DNA from: Nitrospirota bacterium
Lineage (GTDB): Bacteria; Nitrospirota; Thermodesulfovibrionia; Thermodesulfovibrionales; Dissulfurispiraceae
Assembly: GCA_016212685.1 (NCBI GenBank)
Contig: JACREW010000134.1
Location: 1 to 22,728 of the forward strand
DNA: 22,728 bases
Direction of reading: 5' to 3'
Positions within the stretch are counted from its first letter, which is position 1, and every line of letters starts with the position of its first letter. The translations under genes and the position numbers were made by a program. Positions 7,455-14,496 of this stretch are shown here, piece by piece. A model generated the notes under the pieces. That model saw only the letters and a program-made list of their open reading frames with translations, was not told the DNA's origin and did not search any database.

Positions 7455-7627
7455 CGACACAAAGCGCAAATCCGCTTCAACGCCTTTATAAGTGTTGTTT
7501 TTTAGCAAAGCAAAGATGCTGTATGCTTTATCAAAATAGATGCCTCCGATGCGAATGACGGGCATAAGAGAATGGGATTAGAAGTTCGATAGATAAAGTC
7601 ATTGAAGCGGACCTGCGCCTTGTGTTG
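7455..7627. repeat. Palindromic element A (MITE-like)
   Basis: Arms 7455-7480 and 7602-7627 are inverted copies, 22 of 26 bases pairing, enclosing about 120 bases. On the minus strand the inside carries GACTTTA and GTCATTCGCATCGG, both nearly repeated in element B. No ORF of note and no target-site duplication are visible. Together with element B it explains most of the 590-bp gap between the Nfu and CopD-like genes. Confidence 0.6.
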
Positions 7628-7651
7628 AAATTTTTGCAATCAAACATTAAA

Positions 7652-7820
7652 AAGGCATAGAAGGTATGGCGGAAAAGACTTTAACGGCGAAATTTTCAAC
7701 CGGCATATGCCCTCACGTCATCCGCATCGGTGCTTGCTTATTGGGCAATTCGCTGAGTATCTACGCTCTGAATATAAACCGGCGCTTGTAAAGTCTTTGA
7801 AGCCATGCCTTCTATGCCTT
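7652..7820. repeat. Palindromic element B (MITE-like)
   Basis: Arms 7652-7683 and 7789-7820 are inverted copies, 28 of 32 bases pairing. It begins 24 bases after element A. The arm sequence differs from A, but the interior shares GACTTTA and GTCATCCGCATCGG in the opposite orientation. The right arm ends about 100 bases before the CopD-like start codon. Confidence 0.65.
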
Positions 7821-7918
7821 ACATTGCCTTTATAGTCATCCCGTTGTTAAGGCTGCATAAAATCACTATAATAAATTATAATATTTTACGCCAGTTCGGC
7901 CGTAAAGGAGAAATTATT

Positions 7919-8386
7919 ATGCTTATACCCCTGCTGCTTGCCGTTCACGTCCTCGGAGTAGTCCTATGGATAGGCGGGGTCGCATTCGTTACGATGATAA
8001 TCTTTCCGATGATTATCAGAATGGAAAGCTCCATCGAAAAGGTGATCTTCTTTCAGGGAGTGGAACACAGATTCGCGAAGATCGCAAAATTCTGCGTATT
8101 CATCGTAGGACTGACAGGAGCGTTGCTCCTGTATCTTACGGATGAAATAAGCCTGCTATTTAAAATTGCGGGCATAGGCCCGACTATTATGCTCCTTGTG
8201 TGGACGCTTTATGTCCTCAGCCTTTTCTTCGAAGCTAAATTGTTCAAGGTAATATTTCGAGGCGACGCCGGGCAGGACACGGCCAAGGTATTTTTCAAAC
8301 TCGGCGTATTCCACTGGGTCGTCCTCGGCTTAAGCATGTCGGCTGTAGCCGTAGGCGTATGGGCCGCTCACGGAGGCGGGTTTTAG
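7919..8386 (+). CDS. CopD-like four-helix integral membrane protein
   Basis: The start is placed at 7919 because AAAGGAG lies just upstream; an in-frame ATG at 7805 lies inside the element B arm and would add an unlikely 38 residues. The 155-residue product has four membrane segments. It opens with H-V-L-G-V-V-L-W-I-G-G (about 9-19), the His/Trp pattern of CopD and related integral membrane domains, and has a second H/W pair near the end (F-H-W at about 134-136). Conserved histidines on opposite helices suggest metal or haem binding, but this is not shown. It is followed three bases later by clpS, so the two are probably co-transcribed. Confidence 0.7.
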   Translation: MLIPLLLAVHVLGVVLWIGGVAFVTMIIFPMIIRMESSIEKVIFFQGVEHRFAKIAKFCVFIVGLTGALLLYLTDEISLLFKIAGIGPTIMLLVWTLYVLSLFFEAKLFKVIFRGDAGQDTAKVFFKLGVFHWVVLGLSMSAVAVGVWAAHGGGF

Positions 8387-8389
8387 GGT

Positions 8390-8677
8390 ATGCCTTACGA
8401 CGAGACAAAGACATCGATTCTGGATTATTCATCCACATTCGTAATAGAGCCGTGGAACGTCGTCCTTCTGAACGATGACTGGCATACGTTCGATGAGGTT
8501 ATTATTCAGCTTATAAGGGCGGTAAAATGCGCCTCTCAGAAGGCGGCGGAGATCGCGATGGAGGTTCATACCACAGGAGAAGCCGTATGCTATACCGGAC
8601 CGAAGGAAAGATGCGAGCATGTGGCGTCTATCCTCGAGGAGATAGACCTCGGCGTCAGATTAGAGAGGGTAGTTTAA
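8390..8677 (+). CDS. clpS: ClpS, adaptor of the ClpAP protease (N-end rule)
   Basis: The 95-residue product has the ClpS core: P-W-N-V-V-L-L-N-D-D at 21-30 (strand plus the N-D-D that binds the substrate amino terminus), then H-T-F-D-E-V, the helix ending A-A-E-I-A-M-E-V-H-T-T-G, and the final L-E-E-I-D-L-G-V-R-L-E. It delivers proteins with bulky N-terminal residues to ClpA. The W/H substitutions after N-D-D (W31, H32 instead of the common Y/T) are mild. It follows the CopD-like gene by three bases. clpA, its usual neighbour, is not in the window. Confidence 0.93.
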   Translation: MPYDETKTSILDYSSTFVIEPWNVVLLNDDWHTFDEVIIQLIRAVKCASQKAAEIAMEVHTTGEAVCYTGPKERCEHVASILEEIDLGVRLERVV

Positions 8678-8700
8678 TATTCCAAAAAGGAGAATCTAAC

Positions 8701-9306
8701 ATGAAAAAATCGAAAATTATAATCATAGGATCTATTTTAGTTTTGCTGTGGGGGACTCTCACATACGGAGCAGACGTCATGTCATATTTCAACAAGGGAA
8801 ACGATTATTTCAATGAGGGAGATTATGAAAAGGCCGTTAAGGAATACACTCAGGCAATTTTGATAGACCCTCAATTTATGGACGCGTATTACAACCGCGG
8901 ACTCGCCTATTACAAGAGAGGAAAACACGACGAGGCAATTGCCGATTTCAGCAAGGCCATAGGATCTTCTTCGAACAACGCGGAGATCTACCACTTCCGC
9001 GCCCTCGCCTACTACAAAAAGGGAAACTACAACAAAACAATAGAGGATGCGACAAGGGCTATTTCCATAAATCCCAAATTTGCCGACGCCTATCATAACC
9101 GCGGCATCTCTTATGCGAAAAAAGGGCGCTATGAGGATGCCATCGAAGATTATAACAAGGCAATCGCCATAAAGCCGGGTTTCACGGCTGCATATTTTTC
9201 AAGAGGGGTCGCGTACGCGAGAAGGGCTGCCGCCGATTTTCAAAAGGCATGCGACATGGGAATACCTGTCGCGTGCGAAAATATGAAACAGGTGTCCGCC
9301 GAATAG
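8701..9306 (+). CDS. Secreted or lipid-side TPR protein
   Basis: The ATG at 8701 is chosen because AAGGAG precedes it and a clean signal peptide follows (K-K-S-K, hydrophobic to L-T-Y-G-A, cleavage near residue 24); an upstream in-frame ATG would read through clpS. The 201-residue product carries four canonical 34-residue TPRs (about 26-160) with the W/Y-x-x-G-Y/A-x-x-x-x-A-I-x-x-Y-x-x-A-I pattern. A fifth repeat has lost about five residues between its two helices. It ends in D-F-Q-K-A-C-D-M-G, a common closing motif of periplasmic TPR proteins. It lies 23 bases after clpS; function unknown. Confidence 0.82.
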   Translation: MKKSKIIIIGSILVLLWGTLTYGADVMSYFNKGNDYFNEGDYEKAVKEYTQAILIDPQFMDAYYNRGLAYYKRGKHDEAIADFSKAIGSSSNNAEIYHFRALAYYKKGNYNKTIEDATRAISINPKFADAYHNRGISYAKKGRYEDAIEDYNKAIAIKPGFTAAYFSRGVAYARRAAADFQKACDMGIPVACENMKQVSAE

Positions 9307-9343
9307 TCAGGCATCCTGTTAAATTGATTGAAAATACCGCTAA

Positions 9344-9349
9344 TATAAT
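9344..9349 (+). promoter_or_regulatory. Candidate -10 box for the cyclophilin gene
   Basis: Perfect TATAAT, 36 bases before the ATG and ahead of AAAAGGAG. No good -35 is seen at 16-18 bases; TTAAAT lies at 19. Confidence 0.4.
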
Positions 9350-9384
9350 GGGCTTAAAAATTTAATAAAAAGGAGATTAAAAAG

Positions 9385-9870
9385 ATGTCGGAAACAAAAG
9401 CTGTTATCGAAACGAAGTTCGGGAATATGGAGATCAAATTCTTTCCGGATGTCGCGCCGAATCATGTTAAGAATTTCATCGAGCTTGCGAAAAAGGGCTT
9501 CTATGACGGCGCTACCTTTCACAGGGTTATTCCCGGATTTATGATACAGGGCGGAGACCCGAATTCAAAAGACCCCGACAAATCAAAGCACGGCATGGGA
9601 GGGCCGGGATATACAGTTAACGCGGAATTTAACGAGAAATCTCACAAGAGAGGAATAATATCAATGGCGCGGGCAGCAAATCCCGACAGCGCCGGCTCGC
9701 AGTTCTTCATCTGCGTGGCGGATTCGCTCTTCCTCGACAGGCAATATACTGTCTTCGGCGAGGTGGTTTCGGGAATGGACGTTGCAGACAAGATAGTGGG
9801 GCAGGAGAGGGACATGATGGACAACCCTGTCGAGAGAATCGAAATGACAGTGAAAATCGTAGAGAAGTAA
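9385..9870 (+). CDS. ppiB: Cyclophilin-type peptidyl-prolyl cis-trans isomerase
   Basis: The 161-residue product is a complete cyclophilin without signal peptide, so cytoplasmic. The active-site block F-H-R-V-I-P-G-F-M-I-Q-G-G-D is at about 46-59; S-A-G-S-Q-F-F-I lies near 102-109; L-D-R-Q-Y-T-V-F-G-E-V at about 117-127 closes the site. The catalytic Arg is the R of F-H-R. Where most cyclophilins have W for cyclosporin binding, this protein has L-D-R-Q-Y, as many bacterial forms do. It probably forms a two-gene unit with the methyltransferase, which starts two bases after its stop. Confidence 0.93.
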   Translation: MSETKAVIETKFGNMEIKFFPDVAPNHVKNFIELAKKGFYDGATFHRVIPGFMIQGGDPNSKDPDKSKHGMGGPGYTVNAEFNEKSHKRGIISMARAANPDSAGSQFFICVADSLFLDRQYTVFGEVVSGMDVADKIVGQERDMMDNPVERIEMTVKIVEK

Positions 9871-9871
9871 T

Positions 9872-10825
9872 ATGAATCTGCAGAAGGAAGCTAAGGAACT
9901 AAGAAAATTATGGGGCGGTTTCTGGTCGGCAAGGGTATTGCTGACCGCGAACAACTTCGACGCATTCGATTACCTTAAGTCTCCTAAAACTGCGGGAGAG
10001 ATCGCAAAAATATTAGAAACCGACAACAGGGCAACAGAAATAGTGCTCGACGCATTAACAGGGCTCGGGCTCTTAAAAAAATCCGGAACAAAATATAAGA
10101 ACAGTTCAACCGCAAACCGGTTTCTCGTAAAAGGCATGCCCTATTATCAGGGCGACATAATAAGGCATGCAGATACCCTCTGGAAAAACTGGTCAGGGCT
10201 CGATGAAATAATGAAGACAGGCGAACCGAACCGCGCCGCGCATAATCACGAGACGTTTATAAAAGGAATGCACAATATTGCATTCATGAAAGCAAAAGAT
10301 GTGATTAATGTTATCGACCTTAAAGGCGTGAAAAATGCGCTGGACTTAGGCGGGGGCCCGGGAACATATTGCATGGAGATGGCTAAGAGAGGAGTGTCCG
10401 TTACGCTCTTTGATAGGCATGAAACGATAAAGATTGCGAAGGAAGTTATAGGAAAGTCTAAAGCAAAGGGTATAGATTTTATCGAGGGCGATTTCATTGC
10501 GGACGATATAGGCAAAGGCTACGACCTCATATTCATAAGCCAGGTTCTTCATGCGTTTACTGAAAAGAACTGCATGAGTATTATCAAAAAATCAAAGGCA
10601 GCGCTTAATCCAAAGGGCAGGATTGTGATTCAGGAATTTTATATAGACAAAAGCAGGACAATGCCGCCGCAATCCGCGCTCTTTTCCGTAAACATGCTCG
10701 TTAACACGCACGGCAGGTGCTATGCGCCGGAAGAAATGAAACAATGGCTATCCAAGGCCGGGCTGAAAAATGTTAAACATAAAATATTCAACGACAGCGT
10801 AATGGTGGAAGGGGTAAAAAAATAA
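9872..10825 (+). CDS. O-methyltransferase (Methyltransf_2 type, SAM-dependent)
   Basis: The 317-residue protein has an N-terminal winged-helix dimerisation domain (about 10-90: A-G-E-I-A-K-I-L, then T-G-L-G-L-L-K-K) and a C-terminal class I fold. SAM motif I is L-D-L-G-G-G-P-G-T at 152-160, and the acidic residue closing the next strand is in L-F-D-R-H. H-A-F at about 220 fits the catalytic-base region of family O-methyltransferases. Members methylate hydroxyls of small molecules such as quinone, phenolic or tetrapyrrole precursors; the substrate here is unknown. The start ATG lies two bases after the cyclophilin stop; GAAG before it is a weak ribosome site. Confidence 0.82.
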   Translation: MNLQKEAKELRKLWGGFWSARVLLTANNFDAFDYLKSPKTAGEIAKILETDNRATEIVLDALTGLGLLKKSGTKYKNSSTANRFLVKGMPYYQGDIIRHADTLWKNWSGLDEIMKTGEPNRAAHNHETFIKGMHNIAFMKAKDVINVIDLKGVKNALDLGGGPGTYCMEMAKRGVSVTLFDRHETIKIAKEVIGKSKAKGIDFIEGDFIADDIGKGYDLIFISQVLHAFTEKNCMSIIKKSKAALNPKGRIVIQEFYIDKSRTMPPQSALFSVNMLVNTHGRCYAPEEMKQWLSKAGLKNVKHKIFNDSVMVEGVKK

Positions 10826-10916
10826 AAATCTATTAGGCTCCACATCCCCTATTTTTTGACTCTACACCAATCTCCTGCTTATCACCGGTTCAAGCGAGGA
10901 CACGATGCGCCCATTC

Positions 10917-11135
10917 TCAAAAATTGCCTCCCTTTATCACCTCTTTCGCCGTATCCTCATCCTCTTTCCTTACCAGTATCTTAATCTCTCCCATTTTGCC
11001 GATATTAACCGGATACGGCCCGACCTTCGACGATCTCAGGACAACAGGTATTTCTCCGCTTTCCAGCAAATCTTTTATTATCTCCGCCTCAATAGGATCA
11101 TAAGTAATAAATACCTCGACCCATTCATCGCTCAT
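10917..11135 (-). CDS. DUF2007 domain protein (putative signal-transducing)
   Basis: Start at 11135, where ATG overlaps the stop of the transaldolase gene (ATGA); the longer start at 11156 would sit inside that gene. The 72-residue product is one DUF2007 domain: a beta-alpha-beta unit with V-F-I-T-Y-D-P-I-E-A-E-I-I-K-D-L-L-E-S-G-E-I-P, then a strand and I-L-V-R-K-E-D-E-D-T-A-K-E-V-I. The family resembles PII-like or ACT-like small domains, and its biochemical role is not established. It is the last gene of the seven-gene minus-strand train. Confidence 0.75.
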   Translation of the reverse strand: MSDEWVEVFITYDPIEAEIIKDLLESGEIPVVLRSSKVGPYPVNIGKMGEIKILVRKEDEDTAKEVIKGGNF

Positions 11136-11779
11136 TTGCCCTTTACCTTCTCCCAATCCTTTAAAAATTTCTCTATGCCTATATCGGTCAACGGATGCTT
11201 GGCAAGCTGGGAAATAACGCTGTAAGGAATAGTTGCAATGTCCGCGCCAATGCGAGCCGCTTCCACGACATGCAAGGGATTCCTTATGCTTGCCACTATA
11301 ACCTCGGTGTCGAAAAAATAATTTTCGTAAATATCCTGAATGTCTGCGACAAGATCCATGCCCACGTGGCTTATGTCGTCGAGCCTTCCCACAAACGGGC
11401 TTACATATGTGGCGCCCGCCTTTGCGGCCAGCAATGCCTGGCTCGATGAAAATATCAATGTAACATTGGTCTTTATGCCGGCCGATGAAAGTCTTTTGAC
11501 GGCGCGCAGGCCGTCCTCTGTCATCGGGATTTTCACCACGATATTTTCGTGGATCTTCGCAAGCTCCTCGGCCTCCTTGACCATCTCGTCGGCCTTAAGG
11601 CTTATGGCCTCCGCGCTGATGGGGCCGTCAACTATGCCGCATATCTCCTTCAGAAGTCCGACCGGCTCCCTCTTTTCCTTTGCTATAAGCGACGGGTTCG
11701 TTGTTACGCCGTCGATCACGCCGAGTTCCCACGCCTTTTTGATCTCTTCAATATTAGCCGTATCGATAAAAAATTTCAT
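11132..11779 (-). CDS. tal: Transaldolase (short, FSA/MipB-like subfamily)
   Basis: The 215-residue product is a compact (beta/alpha)8 transaldolase of the short class. Its signature V-T-T-N-P-S-L is at 25-31 and the Schiff-base lysine is K83 in V-V-K-I-P-M-T. T-N-V-T-L-I-F-S and S-P-F-V-G-R-L-D-D also match. At the position where E. coli fructose-6-phosphate aldolase has Gln59, this protein has Glu57, the residue of true transaldolases, so transfer of dihydroxyacetone units in the non-oxidative pentose phosphate pathway is the more likely reaction. The start overlaps the stop of the YkgJ-type gene (ATGA). Confidence 0.92.
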   Translation of the reverse strand: MKFFIDTANIEEIKKAWELGVIDGVTTNPSLIAKEKREPVGLLKEICGIVDGPISAEAISLKADEMVKEAEELAKIHENIVVKIPMTEDGLRAVKRLSSAGIKTNVTLIFSSSQALLAAKAGATYVSPFVGRLDDISHVGMDLVADIQDIYENYFFDTEVIVASIRNPLHVVEAARIGADIATIPYSVISQLAKHPLTDIGIEKFLKDWEKVKGK

Positions 11780-12525
11780 TCCCCCTCCTCTCTTATTTCA
11801 GGCTCTATCGGCAATAAAATATAATCGTCTCCTTCTTTTACAACCCTAAAACCGAATTCATTTATAGTGTCCGTTAGAGGCCTGCCGAGTATCAGATCCA
11901 GCGCGCTTTCGGGAACATTGAACTTTTCCTGAAGGAACGGCCTCGCGTAAGTGTCGTACTGGAGCATATCCATTATATCTTCAACCGCGCCCTCATCGCC
12001 TTCTGCGAGCCTTGAGCAGGCATCCGACAGTTTTCCATAAGAACATTTTTCCTCATGCTTATCTATGACCTCTAAAAGCACATCCACGGAACCGAAGATG
12101 TCTCTTCTTTTTAACGCCCCTTTTTCGAGTCCTTTCATGAGGTTTTCTGGCGCCCAACATTTGTATGCCTTGCACTGGGCAGGCCTGTTTTCGTAGATGC
12201 CGCATCCTTCCTTATCGCGATAAAACACGCATACGGATGTCCCGTCCCTGCCCTTGATCTTTATGAATTCCAAAAAAGATTCGTATACGCTGTCGTCTCC
12301 ATGAGACCTTATCCTTTCCCTGTCCCTTATGGTATAGGTGGTCTCGTGGGACAGCACCCCGGACATGAAAAGAGCCATATCCTCTTTCATTAAGGAAGGG
12401 CTGCTCTCGCTGCAGCACTTGCCGCATCGTATGCAGCTTGTCCTTTTATTCATCCTCATCTTCTGCGGCTTATCGCCGTCCCCGGTTCCCTGAGGGGTAA
12501 GTATTTCGAGATTGCTGTGCTTCAT
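11776..12525 (-). CDS. YkgJ-family cysteine-cluster protein
   Basis: Start at 12525, where ATG overlaps the stop of the GlcF-like gene and GGGAGA lies upstream; a longer ORF runs backward through that gene. The 249-residue protein has the family's cysteines: C31-x2-C34-x2-C37-C38 near the N-terminus, then C99, C108, C118 and C123, including E-N-R-P-A-Q-C. These bind zinc or an Fe-S cluster in this poorly known family. The C-terminal half (about 150-249) is helical and acidic, with no other recognisable domain. Tight overlap with the GlcF-like gene upstream hints at a shared redox or maturation role. Confidence 0.8.
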   Translation of the reverse strand: MKHSNLEILTPQGTGDGDKPQKMRMNKRTSCIRCGKCCSESSPSLMKEDMALFMSGVLSHETTYTIRDRERIRSHGDDSVYESFLEFIKIKGRDGTSVCVFYRDKEGCGIYENRPAQCKAYKCWAPENLMKGLEKGALKRRDIFGSVDVLLEVIDKHEEKCSYGKLSDACSRLAEGDEGAVEDIMDMLQYDTYARPFLQEKFNVPESALDLILGRPLTDTINEFGFRVVKEGDDYILLPIEPEIREEGE

Positions 12526-13727
12526 CTTCCGTCTCCCTTTATGGATTCTTTTATAACCTCGGCAATATGCCTTACTGGTTTGTCCTTTATTTTGCTTCTG
12601 AGCTGGAGTATGCAGTTCGGGCATGACGTCACTATCATGTCCGCCTTCTTATAATCCTCAATCCTCTGTCCGAGAATGCCTTCAGACAGATCCTGATATA
12701 ATAACCTAAACGAGCCGCCGAATCCACAGCAGCCGCCGGATGAATCTACAACATTGAATCCTATAGACCTCAATATCTCCCTCGGCTCCGGACCTGCATT
12801 CAGATTGTATAACGAATGGCACGGGTCGTGATAAACCACGCGGAGTTTCGAGTTTTTAGCTTTGAGTTTCGAGTTAACCGGCCCCGAACTTCCGATTCCC
12901 GACTCCAAACTCAAGAACTGCGATATTTCCATCGCTATGTCTATAGACTCTCCGGCAAGTTTCTTGTATTCGTTTTTAATAAAATGCACGCAGGTCGGGC
13001 AGAGGCTCACAACCGCTTCCGCATTGAGTTTTTTAAAGCTCGCCAAATTCCTCTCCGCCATTTCAGCGGCATCATCTTTCAGGCCGAGTCCCATCAGCGG
13101 CGCGCCGCAGCAAACCTCTCCCTTGGGCAAAACGACTTCATAATTCATCATATTCAGGCTCTCTATTAAGGCCATTCCCATAGAGGGATAAAGAAAATTG
13201 GCGGTGCATCCCGAGAATACCGCGATCCTCCCTTTCGGTCTGGATACCTTGAATATGGACATGCCTTCCCTCAGCGCCGCATCCTGAAATCTCAGCCCCA
13301 TTGTCCTTATAGTTTTAAAGGGTTTTACTTTGAAGATCGGAACTATTTCGCCCATGCCCTCGATGAATTTAAAGATTTTGAATGTCTCAGGAGTCCTTTT
13401 AAAGCCGGCCTTTGCGATAAAATTTAAAATCCTTCTCTTTTTATTCGAACTGCTGAGTCTCTCCCTCGCGTCGCATATCGCGTCAGTTACGCTTACTCCG
13501 AGGGGGCAGAGTTTGTCGCAGGCTCCGCAGAGCACGCAGCCGAAAAGCGCGTCTTCCAGTTTTTTTGAAGGCGCTAACTCTCCATCCCGGAATTTTTCCA
13601 TTAAGACGACCCTGCCGCGCGCGCTCATGCGCTCGGTCGCGTCCTCCGCGTATGTGGGACAAAGAGCCTTGCAGCTTCCGCATCTTACACACGGAAGCGA
13701 TGCGGCACTATTCGTTGAGTTTTCCAC
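12522..13727 (-). CDS. GlcF/GlpC-type Fe-S oxidoreductase subunit
   Basis: The 401-residue protein starts with GTG (AAGGA upstream) and overlaps the larE stop by 20 bases. It has two [4Fe-4S] ferredoxin motifs, C13-C16-C19-C23 and C64-C67-C70-C74, then two CCG domains with C-C-G at 206-208 and 333-335. That order is the glycolate oxidase iron-sulfur subunit (GlcF), also seen in GlpC and heterodisulfide-reductase-like proteins. It would pass electrons from a flavin partner (GlcD-like, absent here) to quinone or another acceptor. Residues about 274-295 are encoded by inverted 7-bp repeats just before the second CCG domain, a likely tolerated insertion. The substrate is uncertain. Confidence 0.85.
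   Translation of the reverse strand: MENSTNSAASLPCVRCGSCKALCPTYAEDATERMSARGRVVLMEKFRDGELAPSKKLEDALFGCVLCGACDKLCPLGVSVTDAICDARERLSSSNKKRRILNFIAKAGFKRTPETFKIFKFIEGMGEIVPIFKVKPFKTIRTMGLRFQDAALREGMSIFKVSRPKGRIAVFSGCTANFLYPSMGMALIESLNMMNYEVVLPKGEVCCGAPLMGLGLKDDAAEMAERNLASFKKLNAEAVVSLCPTCVHFIKNEYKKLAGESIDIAMEISQFLSLESGIGSSGPVNSKLKAKNSKLRVVYHDPCHSLYNLNAGPEPREILRSIGFNVVDSSGGCCGFGGSFRLLYQDLSEGILGQRIEDYKKADMIVTSCPNCILQLRSKIKDKPVRHIAEVIKESIKGDGR
12843..12911. repeat. Inverted arrays of 7-bp repeats inside the GlcF-like gene
   Basis: Plus strand: five units at exact 7-bp steps (GAGTTTC, GAGTTTT, TAGCTTT, GAGTTTC, GAGTTAA), a short CCGGCC centre, then four or more units in the opposite sense (CCGAACT, TCCGATT, CCCGACT, CCAAACT). 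The block is in frame and encodes the linker before the second CCG domain. Confidence 0.75.
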
Positions 13728-14496
13728 TTCTGAATCCTTCCATATCTACGGCAACATATTTAAATCCGAATTTTTTAAGCTGATGCGCGACAGCCTCCCT
13801 CATTTCTTTCTCCAGCATCCTGTCGATCTCGCCGGACTTTATCTCAATCCGCGCAATGTCATTATGGCTCCTCACCCGCAGTTCATTGAAACCTAATCCT
13901 TTTAAAAACTCCTCGGAAAGTTCGACCCTCTTAAGCGCGTCTTTCGTGATCTCAACTCCGTAAGGAAATCGGGAAGACAGGCATGGAGACGCGGGCTTTG
14001 ACCATGTCGGAAGTCCCATCTCCTTTGATAATTCCCTGATATCATCCTTTGAAAATCCCGCTTCTATCAGAGGGCTTCGCACTCCGTGCTTAATAGCCGC
14101 ATGTCTTCCGGGACGCCAGTCCGAAAGGTCGTCGGCATTGCTCCCGTCTACCACGTGGTTAAAACCTTTTTCCGCGGCTATATTCAAAAGCTTGGAGAAA
14201 AGCTCATCCTTGCAGTGAAAGCACCTGTTCCTGGGGTTTCCGGTAAATTCCGGGTTTGACATCTCATCGCTCTTGATTACCATGTGAGCCGCGCCGATAG
14301 TTTTAGCCGTATCTTCGGCAGATCTCAATTCGCTTTCAGGCATTGTCTCGGAATATCCTGTAACTGCGAGATGCCGTATGCCGGACTCTTTTACGGCCTT
14401 CAAAAGGAACGTGCTGTCTACGCCGCCCGAAAAGGCAAGCACAACAGACCGCATATCTTTGAGAATGGAGAGCAGCTTTTCAAACTTATCATTCAT
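13708..14496 (-). CDS. larE: LarE, sulfur transferase for the nickel-pincer cofactor
   Basis: Start at 14496, where ATG overlaps the rng stop (ATGA); a start six codons earlier is possible. The 262-residue product has the PP-loop S-G-G-V-D-S-T at 23-29, which activates the substrate with ATP. C92-x2-C95 (N-R-C-F-H-C) and C172 in P-C-L-S-S-R follow. LarE puts sulfur on the pyridinium dicarboxylate precursor of the lactate racemase cofactor. It does this either by sacrificing the P-C-L cysteine or, in three-cysteine forms, through a [4Fe-4S] cluster; the three cysteines here fit the second type, an inference. LarA, LarB and LarC are not in the window. Confidence 0.88.
   Translation of the reverse strand: MNDKFEKLLSILKDMRSVVLAFSGGVDSTFLLKAVKESGIRHLAVTGYSETMPESELRSAEDTAKTIGAAHMVIKSDEMSNPEFTGNPRNRCFHCKDELFSKLLNIAAEKGFNHVVDGSNADDLSDWRPGRHAAIKHGVRSPLIEAGFSKDDIRELSKEMGLPTWSKPASPCLSSRFPYGVEITKDALKRVELSEEFLKGLGFNELRVRSHNDIARIEIKSGEIDRMLEKEMREAVAHQLKKFGFKYVAVDMEGFRSGKLNE

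Noticed and set aside
7805..7918. Upstream in-frame ATG extending the CopD-like protein by 38 residues.
   Set aside because: It starts inside a palindromic element, has no ribosome site, and the ATG at 7919 has AAAGGAG and the expected first membrane helix.
8527..8700. Longer start for the secreted TPR protein.
   Set aside because: The extension reads clpS in another frame; the ATG at 8701 has a Shine-Dalgarno and a signal peptide.
10860..10916. Open frame after the DUF2007 stop (minus strand), reading F-E-N-G-R-I-V-S-S-L-E-P-V-I, which could be a frameshifted extension.
   Set aside because: It is short, has no start, and the DUF2007 domain is already complete; no known tail of this kind is recognised.
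12526..12624. Longer YkgJ-type start inside the GlcF-like gene.
   Set aside because: Arg/Lys-rich shadow sequence; the ATGA overlap at 12522-12525 with a Shine-Dalgarno fits the neighbouring junctions.
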